Below are positions 37,786-48,190 of a DNA stretch of 64,000 nt, piece after piece. Below the pieces are notes generated by a model. That model searched no databases, was not told the origin of the DNA, and was given only the letters and a program-made list of their open reading frames with translations. The DNA is taken from NCBI GenBank assembly GCA_951217055.1, contig OX578286.1:7170033-7234032 (forward strand), given 5' to 3'. Source of the stretch: Gerris lacustris (Eukaryota > Arthropoda > Insecta > Hemiptera > Gerridae). A program made the translations under genes and the position numbers. The stretch's first letter is position 1, and each line of letters opens with the position of its first letter.

Positions 37786-39019
37786 AATTATAACACTGTT
37801 GTTAGGTTTCAGTGGGAGAGTGCTTTAAACTGGTTAGACTCATTGATCCAATTTAATGTAATCTTCTTAGAAAATGTAAGTCCTTCCAAAATTTAATTAA
37901 GGTCCCATAGAAGCCTGTAGAGATTGTATTTATTTAGTCATTTTGAACCCATAGCACGGATAATTTTGAAGATTTGCTCAAGGGTCTAACGATGAATCTG
38001 GAACCACTAAAATTGTACTAAAAACTAGCTTATAATATGTTTAAGACAAACGAATAGGGCTGTCTAAAAGTTTAATATTTACCTCAAAGTTAAAATTCAA
38101 TTTAGATGGTGTATTTTAGAACGCATTAAGCTTTATTTATATATCCAATAGCATGTGCTTTTACTCATAAAATCCTGAAATATAGTACATATATTTGAGA
38201 AGGTAATGCTCCTTCTAAAATTATCTCCAACACTTTAAGCATAATTCTAATTTTCTAAAGCTTATGCTTCTATGTATGAATCCATAAATAAATCATGGTC
38301 ACTTGGCAAGGTAAATCTGCAATATTTGGCCCACTAATTTATAATTGTCTGATTTACTTACAATTTTTTTAAAACTGTTCCTATTTTTTATTTTAAAATA
38401 AATCCGGTTGTACCATCTTTATAAATTCAGTAGTTATTTTCTTTTTTAAAAAAAAAAAATAAGTAAAAAGGTCTCTTTCATAAGGACATAATGAAAGGGT
38501 AGACATAGAAAGGTTTGGTCGAAAAGTACAAATATTAACCAAAACTAACCATAACATCCCCTTATTTTTCTTAGGAAGTGACACTTTACTATTTTATTTA
38601 AATAAAAACAAAAAACTATTGAATATACCGAGATGGTTCAACTGGAATCGTTTATATAACAGAAAAAAAAAATTGCAAGTAAATCGGACAGTTAGGAATT
38701 GGATGGCCAAATGGTGCATATTTACCCTTGGCAGTAGTATTGAATTTCAAATTCTTCTAAATATGTTTTTTAGAAGCGTACGCACATTCTAAGAAACAAT
38801 CTCAAATTTAAATAAAAATTGTGAATTTAGGAATGGTTTAGGCTGCATTTTAATGCGTAAAAATGTTGTTTTTTGAGGCCAAGCATTTATCGAATTTCTG
38901 GATCCCATTATCAATTTTTTACCATGTTACTAAAGGGTTTGACAAAAAAGAAGGCATTCTTTGTTAACTAAATTTTTGTCATCTGTCATTCATTTTTGAC
39001 AAATAAGCAATGTATATTA
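37786..39019. other. Upstream region of the acidic-protein gene
   Basis: AT-rich, unique-looking and without a dispersed repeat that I recognise. No clear TATA box is placed correctly for 39020. A pyrimidine-rich stretch ending in an AG dinucleotide at about 38966-39006 leaves open a spliced 5' leader exon further upstream. Confidence 0.4.
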
Positions 39020-42000
39020 ATGTTGAATTTACCATTGAAAACAATAGTGATAACGTATTTAGTTTTCTCGTCATTGAATGAATGCGCTTATCTTGTTGTC
39101 GGTCCGTTGGAATTAAGTGCGGCAAACGGTCAAGTCAACTGGCCTGAAGATGATCAAGAAATCGTTTCGAAAACCGTGCCAAAAAGACAATCTAAAAACA
39201 AACAGAAATCTAACAGTTCTACGGTAACTCAAAGCAATTTAGACGATATTGAAATCGTAGAAGAGATACCCTACTCTACGAATTTATTCAGATCTCCAGT
39301 CGGTTCGAAGCAGACTAAACATGCCAAAAATTCAGACAATTGTGAAAAAATATCTCAAGAAATTAAAGGAGACGTTAAATTTAACAAAGAAAATGATCGT
39401 AGCAACCAAAAATCGTTACAAACCGAAGAAAAAACAACGATAATCGACAATTTAAAAAGGGAATTGGCAAAAGAGCGTGAAAAAGTTCAAAATTTAACGA
39501 ACGAATTAAAGTTAATCAATAAATTGTGCGACGAGTCCTCTTCAAATTATTTAGATTATGATTACGACACGAATAATTTAAAAGACGGTAATATTCAGTC
39601 GATACAATCATCCTTAGATCTGTACAATTTGATAAATTCGAAAAATAACAAAATTAAATGGAACCAAACGAAAGGTAACAAAGATTTAAATTTTGCGTTA
39701 GACGAACAATACAGGGATAAAATGGATTTAATAAACTTTAAGAATGATTCTCAAATACTCACGAAGATAAATAAGAATTTGTTTAATGATAATGTTTATC
39801 AAATACCGAATTTTTCAGTAAACGATCATAAAAATTACAAACATCCGAACATATTAAATAACAGAGATGATGAGTTGCCTGTATTTCATTCCAATTTTAA
39901 CAGATATCCTTACCCTATAATCCATAATCCAAATATCATTTTACCTTATAAAAGTCCAAATGGGCATAATGATATTTTAAGGACGATGTATCCTCAATTC
40001 TTCTATGATGATCCCAATGATAGTTTCGATCCAATTACGAATCCGAAAAGATCAAGCAGCAGAAGATGGCTGCAACCGCAGCAAATTTACGCAAATAACA
40101 TGAAACAGTTGACTGCACCTTATAAACTTTTTCCAGGTAATTTAAGTCCTGATTGGAGATATTTTAATATCCGTGATCGAAGAAATTATAATGAAAAAAA
40201 TCGTGAAAATCTCATTAAAAATAATAAAGATAATTTAGATGGTTCGTTGCGTAGAAGAAATATCATAATGGATATGAATAATCGAATTAATGAACCATTT
40301 AGATTAGCAAAAGTAGAAAATGAAGGTATAAATTCACCAGTAGAAGAGAATGGATCACCATTTAATATAAGAAAATTGTCAAATGAGGACACTGAGTTAG
40401 CAATCATAGATAAAAAATCACCGAAAGAAGAGTTTGAGTCAGCATTTAAGTATAATGTATCGTCAAACGAAGAAAGCAACAATGCATATAAGTCTGAATA
40501 TACTAAAATGAACGTTAACGACTCTGAAAATAAAGATGACGAGGTAAAATATAATTATTACGAATCATCAAGAGGAGGTAAACCCTTAAAGGATTTCATC
40601 ATTTCGAAAAAATTGAATGATAAATTGAATAAATGGAAGAAAGAAAATGAATTGATGAAGAAAGAATATTCATTTTATAAAATGTCTGTTGATGCGGGGT
40701 CTGATGATATAAGCAAAAATATAAAGGATGACAATACTAAAGAAATAAAAGATATTATATTTAAAGGTTTAAAATTAAAGACTAACAGTATCGGTAAAGA
40801 AAACAGAACCAATGGTAGTTCTTCTGTAATATATAATAAGGAAAAATTCGCTAAATCAATGGATCAAAAACCTTCTGCAGGTGATAATATTGAAGACCAT
40901 AAAGGGAATATTGTTTTGAAAAAAACAATTAAAAACAACTTGAAAAAGAACGATAAGGAAAAAGAAAATATCAAAGAAATAGTGGACGATGAAGAATTGG
41001 ATAGCGAAGAAGAAAATATATCGTTAAGATGCACTAATAAACAAAAGAAGTCATGTTTATCAGAGATCGGAAAGCGGAGTCCTGTTTCATCTAAAGAAAT
41101 AACAGATGATGATTCTGGGAAAGATGAAACACAAGATATTCAAGATCAAATGGAATTGTTAATGAAAAGCGCAGAGAATAAATCAGAAGATAATGATTCA
41201 GCGAAAGAAGAAGTAGATGACAATGCTTCAGTGAAAGTATTACTAGCAGATATTGATCCAGAGAAAGAGAAAACAGAAGATAATGGTTCATCAAACGTTA
41301 TAGCAGAAGATATTGATTCAGTGAAAGAAAAAGCGGATGACAATGATTCAGTGAAAGTATTAGGAGCAGATATAGATCCAGAGAAAGATAAAACAGAAGA
41401 CAATGGTTCAGCAAACGTTATAGAAGATATTGATTCAGCGAAAGAAGTTGTGGATAACAATGATTCGGTGAAAGTATTAGGAGCAGATATTGACCAAGAG
41501 AAAGAGAAAACAGAAGACAATGGTTTAGCAAATGTTATAGCAGAAGATAATAATTCAGCCAAAGAAGTAGTGGATGACAATGATTCGGTGAAAGTATTAG
41601 GAGCAAATATTGACCAAGAAAAAGAGAAAGCAGAAGACAATGGTTCAGCAAACGTTATAGCAGAAGATAATGATTCAGCGAAAGAAGTAGGGGATGACAA
41701 TGATTCGGTGAAAGTATTAGGAGCAGATATTGACCAAGAGAGAGAGAAAACAGAAGAGAATGGTTCAGCCAACATTATAGCAGAAAATAATGATTCAGCC
41801 AAAGGCGAAGCAGAAGATAATGATTCAGCCAAAGACGTAGCAGAAGATACAGTTAAAGAATTCGTAGATGATAACGATTTAACAAAAGCAGTAACAGAAG
41901 ATAATGATTTAACAAAAGCAGTAACAGAAGATAACGATTTAACAAAAGATTTAACGGAAGATAACGATTTAATAAAAAAAGTAACAGAAGATAACGATTT

Positions 42001-42415
42001 TACAAAAGATGTAACAGAAGATAACGATTTAACAAAAGAAGTAACAGAAGATAACGATTTAACAAAAGAAGTAACAGAAAATAACGATTTAACAAAAGAT
42101 AACGATTTAACAAAAGAAGTAACAGAAGATAAAGTTTCAGTGAATGATAAAGACCTCTCTGTTTCAGCAAAACAAGAAGAAAACAATGATGACTCTGTAA
42201 AAATATTAGCAAAAGATAATGAATGGACGGAAGAAGTAGCAGAAGACTATGATTCGCTTAATGAGCTAAATAGCTTAACCAATGAAAACGATAAGTGTCT
42301 TAATAATGATAAAGGTTTAGATAATGCCGAAGGTGATAATTCGGAAAATGAGGAAAGTATAATAGAATTAGAAGGAAACAGGAGAAAAAGATATAGTAAA
42401 ATAAAACAAAAATAA
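39020..42415 (+). CDS. Secreted acidic tandem-repeat protein (about 1,131 aa), unknown function
   Basis: I do not recognise the family. The first ATG of the long frame (39020) gives a hydrophobic N-terminus (residues about 5-22, TIVITYLVFSSLNECA) typical of a signal peptide, so secretion is likely. Residues about 139-171 form a heptad-like coiled coil (NLKRELAKEREKVQNLTNEL). The middle is Asn/Asp/Lys-rich and looks disordered. Residues about 724-932 contain five 40-aa repeats (core DDNDSVKVLGADIDQEKEK), and about 949-1038 nine 10-aa repeats (EDNDLTKEVT). The C-terminus is basic with an RRKR site. The gene is a single exon in the visible frame; an out-of-frame ATG at 39010 or an upstream exon could alter the start. 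The composition recalls secreted acidic scaffold, salivary or matrix proteins, but homology is not shown. The repeat units differ by substitutions while keeping frame, which supports real coding. Confidence 0.85.
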   Translation: MLNLPLKTIVITYLVFSSLNECAYLVVGPLELSAANGQVNWPEDDQEIVSKTVPKRQSKNKQKSNSSTVTQSNLDDIEIVEEIPYSTNLFRSPVGSKQTKHAKNSDNCEKISQEIKGDVKFNKENDRSNQKSLQTEEKTTIIDNLKRELAKEREKVQNLTNELKLINKLCDESSSNYLDYDYDTNNLKDGNIQSIQSSLDLYNLINSKNNKIKWNQTKGNKDLNFALDEQYRDKMDLINFKNDSQILTKINKNLFNDNVYQIPNFSVNDHKNYKHPNILNNRDDELPVFHSNFNRYPYPIIHNPNIILPYKSPNGHNDILRTMYPQFFYDDPNDSFDPITNPKRSSSRRWLQPQQIYANNMKQLTAPYKLFPGNLSPDWRYFNIRDRRNYNEKNRENLIKNNKDNLDGSLRRRNIIMDMNNRINEPFRLAKVENEGINSPVEENGSPFNIRKLSNEDTELAIIDKKSPKEEFESAFKYNVSSNEESNNAYKSEYTKMNVNDSENKDDEVKYNYYESSRGGKPLKDFIISKKLNDKLNKWKKENELMKKEYSFYKMSVDAGSDDISKNIKDDNTKEIKDIIFKGLKLKTNSIGKENRTNGSSSVIYNKEKFAKSMDQKPSAGDNIEDHKGNIVLKKTIKNNLKKNDKEKENIKEIVDDEELDSEEENISLRCTNKQKKSCLSEIGKRSPVSSKEITDDDSGKDETQDIQDQMELLMKSAENKSEDNDSAKEEVDDNASVKVLLADIDPEKEKTEDNGSSNVIAEDIDSVKEKADDNDSVKVLGADIDPEKDKTEDNGSANVIEDIDSAKEVVDNNDSVKVLGADIDQEKEKTEDNGLANVIAEDNNSAKEVVDDNDSVKVLGANIDQEKEKAEDNGSANVIAEDNDSAKEVGDDNDSVKVLGADIDQEREKTEENGSANIIAENNDSAKGEAEDNDSAKDVAEDTVKEFVDDNDLTKAVTEDNDLTKAVTEDNDLTKDLTEDNDLIKKVTEDNDFTKDVTEDNDLTKEVTEDNDLTKEVTENNDLTKDNDLTKEVTEDKVSVNDKDLSVSAKQEENNDDSVKILAKDNEWTEEVAEDYDSLNELNSLTNENDKCLNNDKGLDNAEGDNSENEESIIELEGNRRKRYSKIKQK

Positions 42416-42640
42416 TTTAATTAAAGAAAACCAAAATATAAATGTTTTACCCCAAAAAATTGAAAAATTAAGGATCAAGTCTTCTATTCCTTAATATAAC
42501 TTAAATTGATAGAAATATATTTTATTAATTTATTGTAAAAATAGAAATGCCTATATTTATTTTGTTATTTAATTATTTTTTTGTAGTGTTACGTATATTT
42601 GATAATAATATTTAGAGAAATACACAAATTCAAAAATAAA
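42416..42640 (+). terminator. 3' UTR and candidate poly(A) signal of the acidic gene
   Basis: AT-rich UTR following the TAA stop. A canonical AATAAA lies at 42635-42640, about 220 nt after the stop. Confidence 0.5.
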
Positions 42641-42955
42641 TTTTAGTAATTTTTAATAATTAACAAATATTAGAAATAAGTCAAGAATTTAAGTTTTAAG
42701 TTCGTTGATTACTATTACTTCAAAATTTCTTAACAATATTAATACTTCCACATATCTATTCATAAGATAGTGACATATGGCTATTTTGTGGGGCTAAAAT
42801 AGTCGAATACTTATTTCATCTCTTACTTGGCATTCCGGGGGCATTACTTGGCATCAAAGTAGACTTGATTCGCAATCAGTATTTTTGCCAACTTTTATCT
42901 TGTCCATATTTGCCAATTTTTTTGGGCTATAACATGGAAAAGTGAAAAAAGTACT

Positions 42956-43430
42956 CTGCCAATTAGTGTGGCACATAGCTTCCTCGCTTTATAATTCGTA
43001 TACTTTAATGACAAATTATTTTTACAATAATTAAAGAAAAATTTATAAAACGCAAACAGTTGTTAATTTGGGGCAATTTGCGGGCTACTTTCGACGAACC
43101 ATCAACATTTCTAAAAAAACAAATAAGTACTTTGAAGATATGGGTGCAAATAAATGTATTTGTGTGCATGGGAAACAAATGGGGGCACATAAGGTTGCAA
43201 CTTATATGGGACCAACAATGACCTACCATCCAAATTTCAATAAAATGTTTTTAAGATATGTTGGTTTGCAAAAATTGAGCGACAGACAGACAGACATGGA
43301 ACCAAAATTGTTTCTGATGTCTGAAACGGTTTCTGTCTCTGATTTTTTTTAAAATCAGAGACCTATAATTTTTTCGTTTTTCAGAACGATCACATATCTT
43401 CCATTACCATCGGTAAGCTCGGAAGAAAAA
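42956..43430 (+). mobile_element. Family D element
   Basis: Left end 'ccaattagtgtggcacatagcttcctcgc', middle 'ggcaatttgcgggctactttcgacgaacc', a (GACA)n run at 43281, 'gatgtctgaaacgg', and right end 'agaacgatcacatatcttccattaccatcggtaagctcggaag'. Same layout as 31550-31885. Confidence 0.75.
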
Positions 43431-43519
43431 TGGCTTATTTTTTCGGGCTTGACGAGCGTATTACGAAACCTCATTATAAACTTTGTTTTAAGGCGGGAGA
43501 GATAAGCAAAAGCAAAGCT

Positions 43520-43620
43520 GTGATTTACAGACGATAAGTTAGACAAAATAAATAGTATAACAAGCTGTGATTTACAGACGATAAGTTAGACAAAATAAAT
43601 AGTATAACAAGCTGTGATTG
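43520..43620 (+). repeat. Short direct duplication
   Basis: About 49 bp ('agctgtgatttacagacgat..tagtataacaa') occurs twice in tandem, at 43515-43563 and 43564-43612, without a difference that I can see. It is a recent local duplication between two D elements. Confidence 0.8.
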
Positions 43621-43659
43621 ATTTTGGTAAACACAATAGAATAAATATATATATTTTAA

Positions 43660-44222
43660 TTCTGAGCTTATCAAAGGCAACGGAAGCTATGTGATCGTTG
43701 TGAGGAACCAAAATTTGTTTTGTCTCTGATTTCAAAATTTCCAAGTCAGAAATTTGTCTCAGACATTAGTGAAATTCTTTTCGTCCGTGTATGACTGTCG
43801 GTCTGTCGCTCAGTTTGTTGCAGATAGCTAGGGCTATCTGCAGACTACTTTCGATAAACCATAATAATTTCATACAAATCAGATAAGTACTTTTAAAGGT
43901 ATAGGTGTAAATAAATGTATGTTTGTGCTCCTGTGGAAGAGAAACAAATGAGCGCAAATGGTTGAAACTTATATGGGACCAACAATGGGCTACTCATGAC
44001 CAACCACCCAAATTTCATTAAAATTGGATGTGTATAGTTTTTAAGATATGTTGGTTCGCAAAAATTGAACGACAGACCGACAGACAGACACGGAACCAAA
44101 AATTTTCCCTGGTGTCTGAAACGGATATCTGTCTTGGAATTTTTGAAATCGCAGACCTAAACATTTTTCGTTCTTCAGAACGATCACATAGCTTCCGTTA
44201 CCTGCGGTAAGCTCGGAAGCAA
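43660..44222 (+). mobile_element. Family D element with about 50-bp TIRs
   Basis: Left TIR 43660-43708 ('tgagcttatcaaaggcaacggaagctatgtgatcgtt') has its inverse at 44170-44221. The interior repeats the D core, including 'gatagctagggctatctgc', 'aggtgtaaataaatgtatg', a 'gacagaccgacagacag' run and 'ggtgtctgaaacgg'. Fragments are scattered through the window. There is no transposase. The symmetric termini make this the best reference copy. Confidence 0.82.
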
Positions 44223-44289
44223 AAAGTTTGACCCATTCAAAGAACGGGGAAAATTTAATAAATTCGACAAATATAGGTTGTAAAAGCAT

Positions 44290-45100
44290 AAACTACGACC
44301 TAAAATTGTAATTGTTCAGAATTATGGAATTTTGTTGGGATTTTATTCTTAAACACAATCGTCTAAGAGGAAAGGTCCTCCTGAATAATGAATAAATAAA
44401 AATGTTCAATCATACCCAAAACCTGTTTTTACCACCAGAAACAACTTCATGTTTTGGGATAACATTCTTAGAGAAAAAAAACTAATTCCAATCATTATCC
44501 ATACTCAATAATTGAAGTATAAAATAAATACTTTCATATCAACTCAAAAAAAAGATAAAATGTTAAAGAACAATTAGACCAAATTATTGAAATGATTTTT
44601 TTTTTCTTTGTTAAAAAATAAATAATTATCAGTGTTAAGGTCAAAATCAACAATTTTACTTCAAGGATTATCTATTAAAAAGATTTTGTTTTTGTTAATT
44701 CCGCAATTGAGAATAATTTATTTCTTATTACCATTCTATATTTTGTAATTAACATAACAGTAATTGAATCAGCTGATTCGTATGATTGTGATTTTACATT
44801 TTTAATTAAAAAAAAATATATACTAATGTTATTTTATGCCTAGTTTTAATTACTAATTTCAATTGAACTAGAAGAAAATATAGATAATAATAGAAAATAT
44901 AGAAAATGAGGAAATAGAAATGATCGGATAAATCGTTACATTAAAAATAATTAATTAAAAAAAAAACTAATTACTTTTATAGAACAAATAATAATTAAAA
45001 AATAAATCGATTGATTGGAATTGATTTGAAATTTGGTATTATAAACAAAATCCAATTTAATTTTAGGTTGGGTTTAAGTAGATTTGATTATTTGAGATGG
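44290..45100. other. AT-rich upstream region of the mucin-knottin gene
   Basis: Very AT-rich, with no dispersed repeat recognised. It separates the D elements from the TATA box at 45101. Confidence 0.4.
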
Positions 45101-45136
45101 TATAAAAATGAAAAATATATTAGTTTTAATACAGTC
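45101..45136 (+). promoter_or_regulatory. Core promoter of the mucin-knottin gene
   Basis: TATAAAAA at 45101-45108 is followed about 30 bp downstream by 'acagtc' (45131-45136), close to the arthropod initiator TCAGT. The predicted leader to the ATG at 45201 is then about 65-70 nt. The paralogue has a similar TATAAAAG box. Confidence 0.65.
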
Positions 45137-45200
45137 GTGTTTGGTTATTCCAAGAACTAATTCAATTTTTACACTGTGAGTATATTAAGAATTTGGAAAG

Positions 45201-46157
45201 ATGAAGTGTTTAGTTGTTATATTGAGTTTGTCTGTGTTTTGTTACGATGCTTCAGCTCAGTCTGTTGGTGGTTCTGTCAGTGTTAATGCTTCGGTTGGAG
45301 TAACTGTGCCTACTGTTACTTTGCCTGATGTAACAGTACCTGCCGTTACTGTGCCTTCAGTGACACTACCTGTTACTGTGCCTTCTGTCACCTTACCAAG
45401 TGTTACAGTGCCATCTGTCACTGTACCAGGTGTTACTGTACCATCAGTTACTGTACCTGGTGTTACTGTGCCAGCTGTCACTGTACCCGGTGTTACTGTG
45501 CCATCCGTTACTGTACCTGGTGTTACTGTGCCATCTGTCACTGTACCCGGTGATACTGCATCAACTGCAGTTCCTGCTGCTTCAACAACTAGTTCATCTG
45601 CTACAACTGTGTCATCCACTGCAGCTCCAGTTACTACTGTATCAACCACAGCCACGTCTGCTGTTACTGTTCCTGCAGTAACGCTACCCGCTGTTACTCT
45701 TCCTGCCGTAACACTACCCGCTGTTACTCTTCCAACATTAGCTCCTGGTGCTTCAACAGCTAGTTCATCTGCTACAACTGTGTCATCCACTGCAGCTCCA
45801 GTTACCACTGTATCAACCACAGCCACGTCTACTGTTACTCTTCCTGCAGTAACACTACCCGCTGTTACTCTTCCAACATTAGCTCCAGCTGCTTCAACTA
45901 CTACATCACCAGCCACATCACCAGCTGCTTCTTCTACCACTCTCTCACCTACTACTAAATCCGCAGTTACATTACCCTCAATCACTGTACCAACCACTGC
46001 GCCTGTTTCTAGCACAAAACCACCAACAACCACTGTGAATACCACAACAAAACGTGCTATAACATTACCCATTGTCACTCTACCATCAAAAACAACAACA
46101 ACAAAAGCCATCACTACGACCAAAAAGGCTGGACCTCATTGTACAATTATCGGATTT
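45201..46157 (+). CDS. Mucin-like / knottin secreted protein, exon 1
   Basis: The first ATG downstream of the promoter encodes a signal peptide (MKCLVVILSLSVFCYDASAQ, cleavage after about residue 20). A short segment (SVNASVG) like the mature start of the paralogue follows, then about 285 residues of Thr/Val/Pro/Ser/Ala repeats: 10-aa units of the type TVPSVTVPGV, then a duplicated block of about 55 aa (SSATTVSSTAAPVTTVSTTA). The region has many potential O-glycosylation sites and one early Asn-Ala-Ser sequon. A single Cys falls six codons from the end. The exon ends in phase 0 at TTT|GTAAGT. The complete product with exon 2 is 353 aa. I infer an extracellular mucin-type stalk or pro-region attached to a small disulphide-rich module. 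The frame continues past the donor to a stop at 46175, which would omit the cysteine module, so splicing is preferred. Confidence 0.85.
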
Positions 46158-46713
46158 GTAAGTATACAACTATAAACTTTGAATTTTGGAATATATTCAA
46201 AATAGATTTCTGTTTAAATCAAATTATAATTATTATTAACAATGGGAGACAGAAAGAAAAAATAGAATCCAGTGCCGGGATTCGAACCAAGGGCCTCCTA
46301 TATTTCCAGTACAGACACTCTAACCAACTAAGCTACACTGATGATTAATTTCCTCTGTCGTTAACGATACCTAGTCCCTAATTAAGGTTTCAATTTTTCC
46401 ACAAGTCTAGGAATCGACATTTACGATAATAGAACTAGACCGAGAAATAACGCTTATAATTATAAAGTACCCAATTAGTACCTGTACCTAGTACAATAAA
46501 TTAGAAATTCAATTTTTAAGTTTTCTATTTTTTAAAATAGATTTCTGTTAAAAGTCTGTTAATCAAGTCGCATGGTAGAAATAAGCTATATTTTTCCTAC
46601 TTCTACATTTCTTCTTTTACAATGTTTTCTACATGCAATCAATTTCGTGGTCATTATTATATTCCATGGTTTTTTATAGTAATATACTAATTGGTCATAT
46701 AATATGTTTTCAG
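46158..46713 (+). other. Intron of the mucin-knottin gene
   Basis: A 556-bp GT-AG intron, donor GTAAGT at 46158 and acceptor 'atatgttttcag' ending at 46713. It lies in the same place relative to the cysteine pattern (between Cys1 and Cys2) and the same phase 0 as the 4.6-kb intron of the paralogue. It contains a tRNA-like sequence on the minus strand. Confidence 0.85.
46267..46342 (-). tRNA. tRNA-like sequence (anticodon position reads GGA), probably SINE-derived or a pseudogene
   Basis: The minus strand folds as a cloverleaf: acceptor arms ATCAGTG / CACTGGA (one mismatch, one G-T), D-arm with AGTTGGTTAGAG, anticodon stem CTGTA / TATAG with loop CTGGAAA, and T-arm GGTTCGAATCCCGG with one mismatch. 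GGA in the anticodon position would read Ser codons, but eukaryotic tRNA-Ser for UCN normally carries AGA and a long variable arm, which is absent. A T-run follows at the 3' side. I take it as a tRNA-derived pol III unit, not a functional tRNA gene. Confidence 0.5.
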
Positions 46714-46818
46714 TGTAAAGTTGACAAGGATTGCTGCGACGGATCTTGCAGAAGTATACCATTAACTAAACTCAAGTCTTGCTACAGGAGATATGGCGTA
46801 AGAATCGTACGAGAATAA
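46714..46818 (+). CDS. Mucin-like / knottin secreted protein, exon 2 (cysteine module)
   Basis: Encodes 34 residues containing Cys2 to Cys6 and the stop. Together with the exon 1 Cys the spacing is C-x5-C-x5-C-C-x3-C-x10-C, the inhibitor-cystine-knot (knottin) arrangement with the diagnostic adjacent Cys pair. A basic tail (RRYGVRIVRE) follows Cys6. Knottins include antimicrobial peptides, protease inhibitors and venom peptides; the sequence alone does not say which applies. The tandem paralogue at 57388 shares CCD-S-C, the LK.C spacing and the YR(R/K)Y tail. Confidence 0.88.
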   Translation, partial: CKVDKDCCDGSCRSIPLTKLKSCYRRYGVRIVRE

Positions 46819-46884
46819 TCAAATGGGCGATTATCAGTAAGGGAGAAATGAATATAAATTCCATCATTTTAACTTTATGATACA

Positions 46885-46890
46885 AATAAA
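46885..46890 (+). terminator. Poly(A) signal of the mucin-knottin gene
   Basis: AATAAA 67 nt after the stop codon, and 33 nt upstream of the 27-bp minisatellite. Confidence 0.65.
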
Positions 46891-46922
46891 TGAAGTTGTA
46901 GTTATAAAACAAACAAAAGAAT

Positions 46923-47327
46923 CTTGTTATTATCTTATCGCATACCTACCTTGTTATTATCTTATCGCATACCTACCTTGTTATTATCTTATCGCATACC
47001 TACCTTGTTATTATCTTATCGCATACCTACCTTGTTATTATCTTATCGCATACCTACCTTGTTATTATCTTATCGCATACCTACCTTGTTATTATCTTAT
47101 CGCATACCTACCTTGTTATTATCTTATCGCATACCTACCTTGTTATTATCTTATCGCATACCTACCTTGTTATTATCTTATCGCATACCTACCTTGTTAT
47201 TATCTTATCGCATACCTACCTTGTTATTATCTTATCGCATACCTACCTTGTTATTATCTTATCGCATACCTACCTTGTTATTATCTTATCGCATACCTAC
47301 CTTGTTATTATCTTATCGCATACCTAC
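46923..47327 (+). repeat. 27-bp minisatellite, 15 identical units
   Basis: Fifteen consecutive copies of a 27-mer (starting CTTGTTATTATCTTATCGCA, ending TACCTAC) with no difference that I can see. Because the period is a multiple of three, several frames stay open (for example repeating CYYLIAYLP); I do not regard them as genes. The perfect identity points to very recent expansion or to strong homogenisation. Confidence 0.97.
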
Positions 47328-48190
47328 CTTGTTATTTCATAGTTCTACTTACTAAATTGGCTATTTCATATTAACATAATTATGACCAGAGAGGTTAATT
47401 GAAAGTATCACAACGATATTGTCATCAAAATTTTATATTAACAATTATCACATACGTTTCTACATTTTTTATTATCATCTTCAGTGTACGTAGTAAGAGT
47501 AAAATCTCTACTATCTACGTATTTTATAAGCTTATATGACTTAAACCAACATTACAAAATGGGGGGTAGACAAGGGCATGGGGGTATGAAGTAAAGATCA
47601 AAGGCGGAACCCGGTTGTGGGTTTGGTCAGGTAAAACATTATTTTTCTCAACTGCTTAAAGCTAAACTCATCACTAAAATCTTATTTTACTATATCTAAA
47701 TTATACCTTAAAACTTACATAGATAGGTATAATTATTATATTTATATAAATAATTGTTATATATAATTAGTATTCTTATAAAATAGTGGTTACAATATTG
47801 TTGTGTTACATTCTACCAACATCTCTAGTCATAATTATGAAGCCGAACCAAAAAATCTCAGTCAAAACCACCAATCATTTCATATTAACATTAGTACACC
47901 ATTGAAGCTTATTTTTATTTATCATTATTACCTTGCTATTTATCTGTATAATATGTAATCCGATACACAAAAGTGGATAAAAGACTAAGGCCCTCAGGGT
48001 TGATGTTGTAGCTAGAAGCGGAAACGTCTCAAACTCGAATCGAAGCGATTCCTCCTCCACTCGGCTTCACATGTTACACAAACTACACTGGAAATGATTA
48101 ATTCCTGTTTTGATATTATTTCAGATAAGAAATATTATTTTGAAGACATTAAATTCTTCTAGTTTTTAATTTAATGCCATATATAAATAA
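47328..48190. other. No feature recognised
   Basis: AT-rich spacer between the minisatellite and the transposon remnant. No gene or dispersed repeat recognised. Confidence 0.4.

Noticed and set aside
38996..39019. Upstream TTG start for the acidic protein
   Set aside because: Eukaryotic initiation at TTG is unlikely. The ATG at 39020 begins a good signal peptide.
41146..42186. 346-codon minus-strand frame opposite the acidic gene
   Set aside because: It is a by-product of the repetitive sense codons. The sense frame has a signal peptide and the longer continuous frame.
45257..46123. 288-codon minus-strand frame opposite the mucin-knottin exon
   Set aside because: Mirror of the TVP codon pattern. 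The sense strand has promoter, signal peptide and splice sites.
46267..46342. Functional tRNA-Ser gene
   Set aside because: The anticodon and missing long variable arm do not fit a eukaryotic tRNA-Ser, and there are stem mismatches.
46877..47374. 165-codon repeat protein from the 27-bp minisatellite
   Set aside because: Several frames are open for the same arithmetical reason. There is no promoter or domain, and it follows a poly(A) signal.
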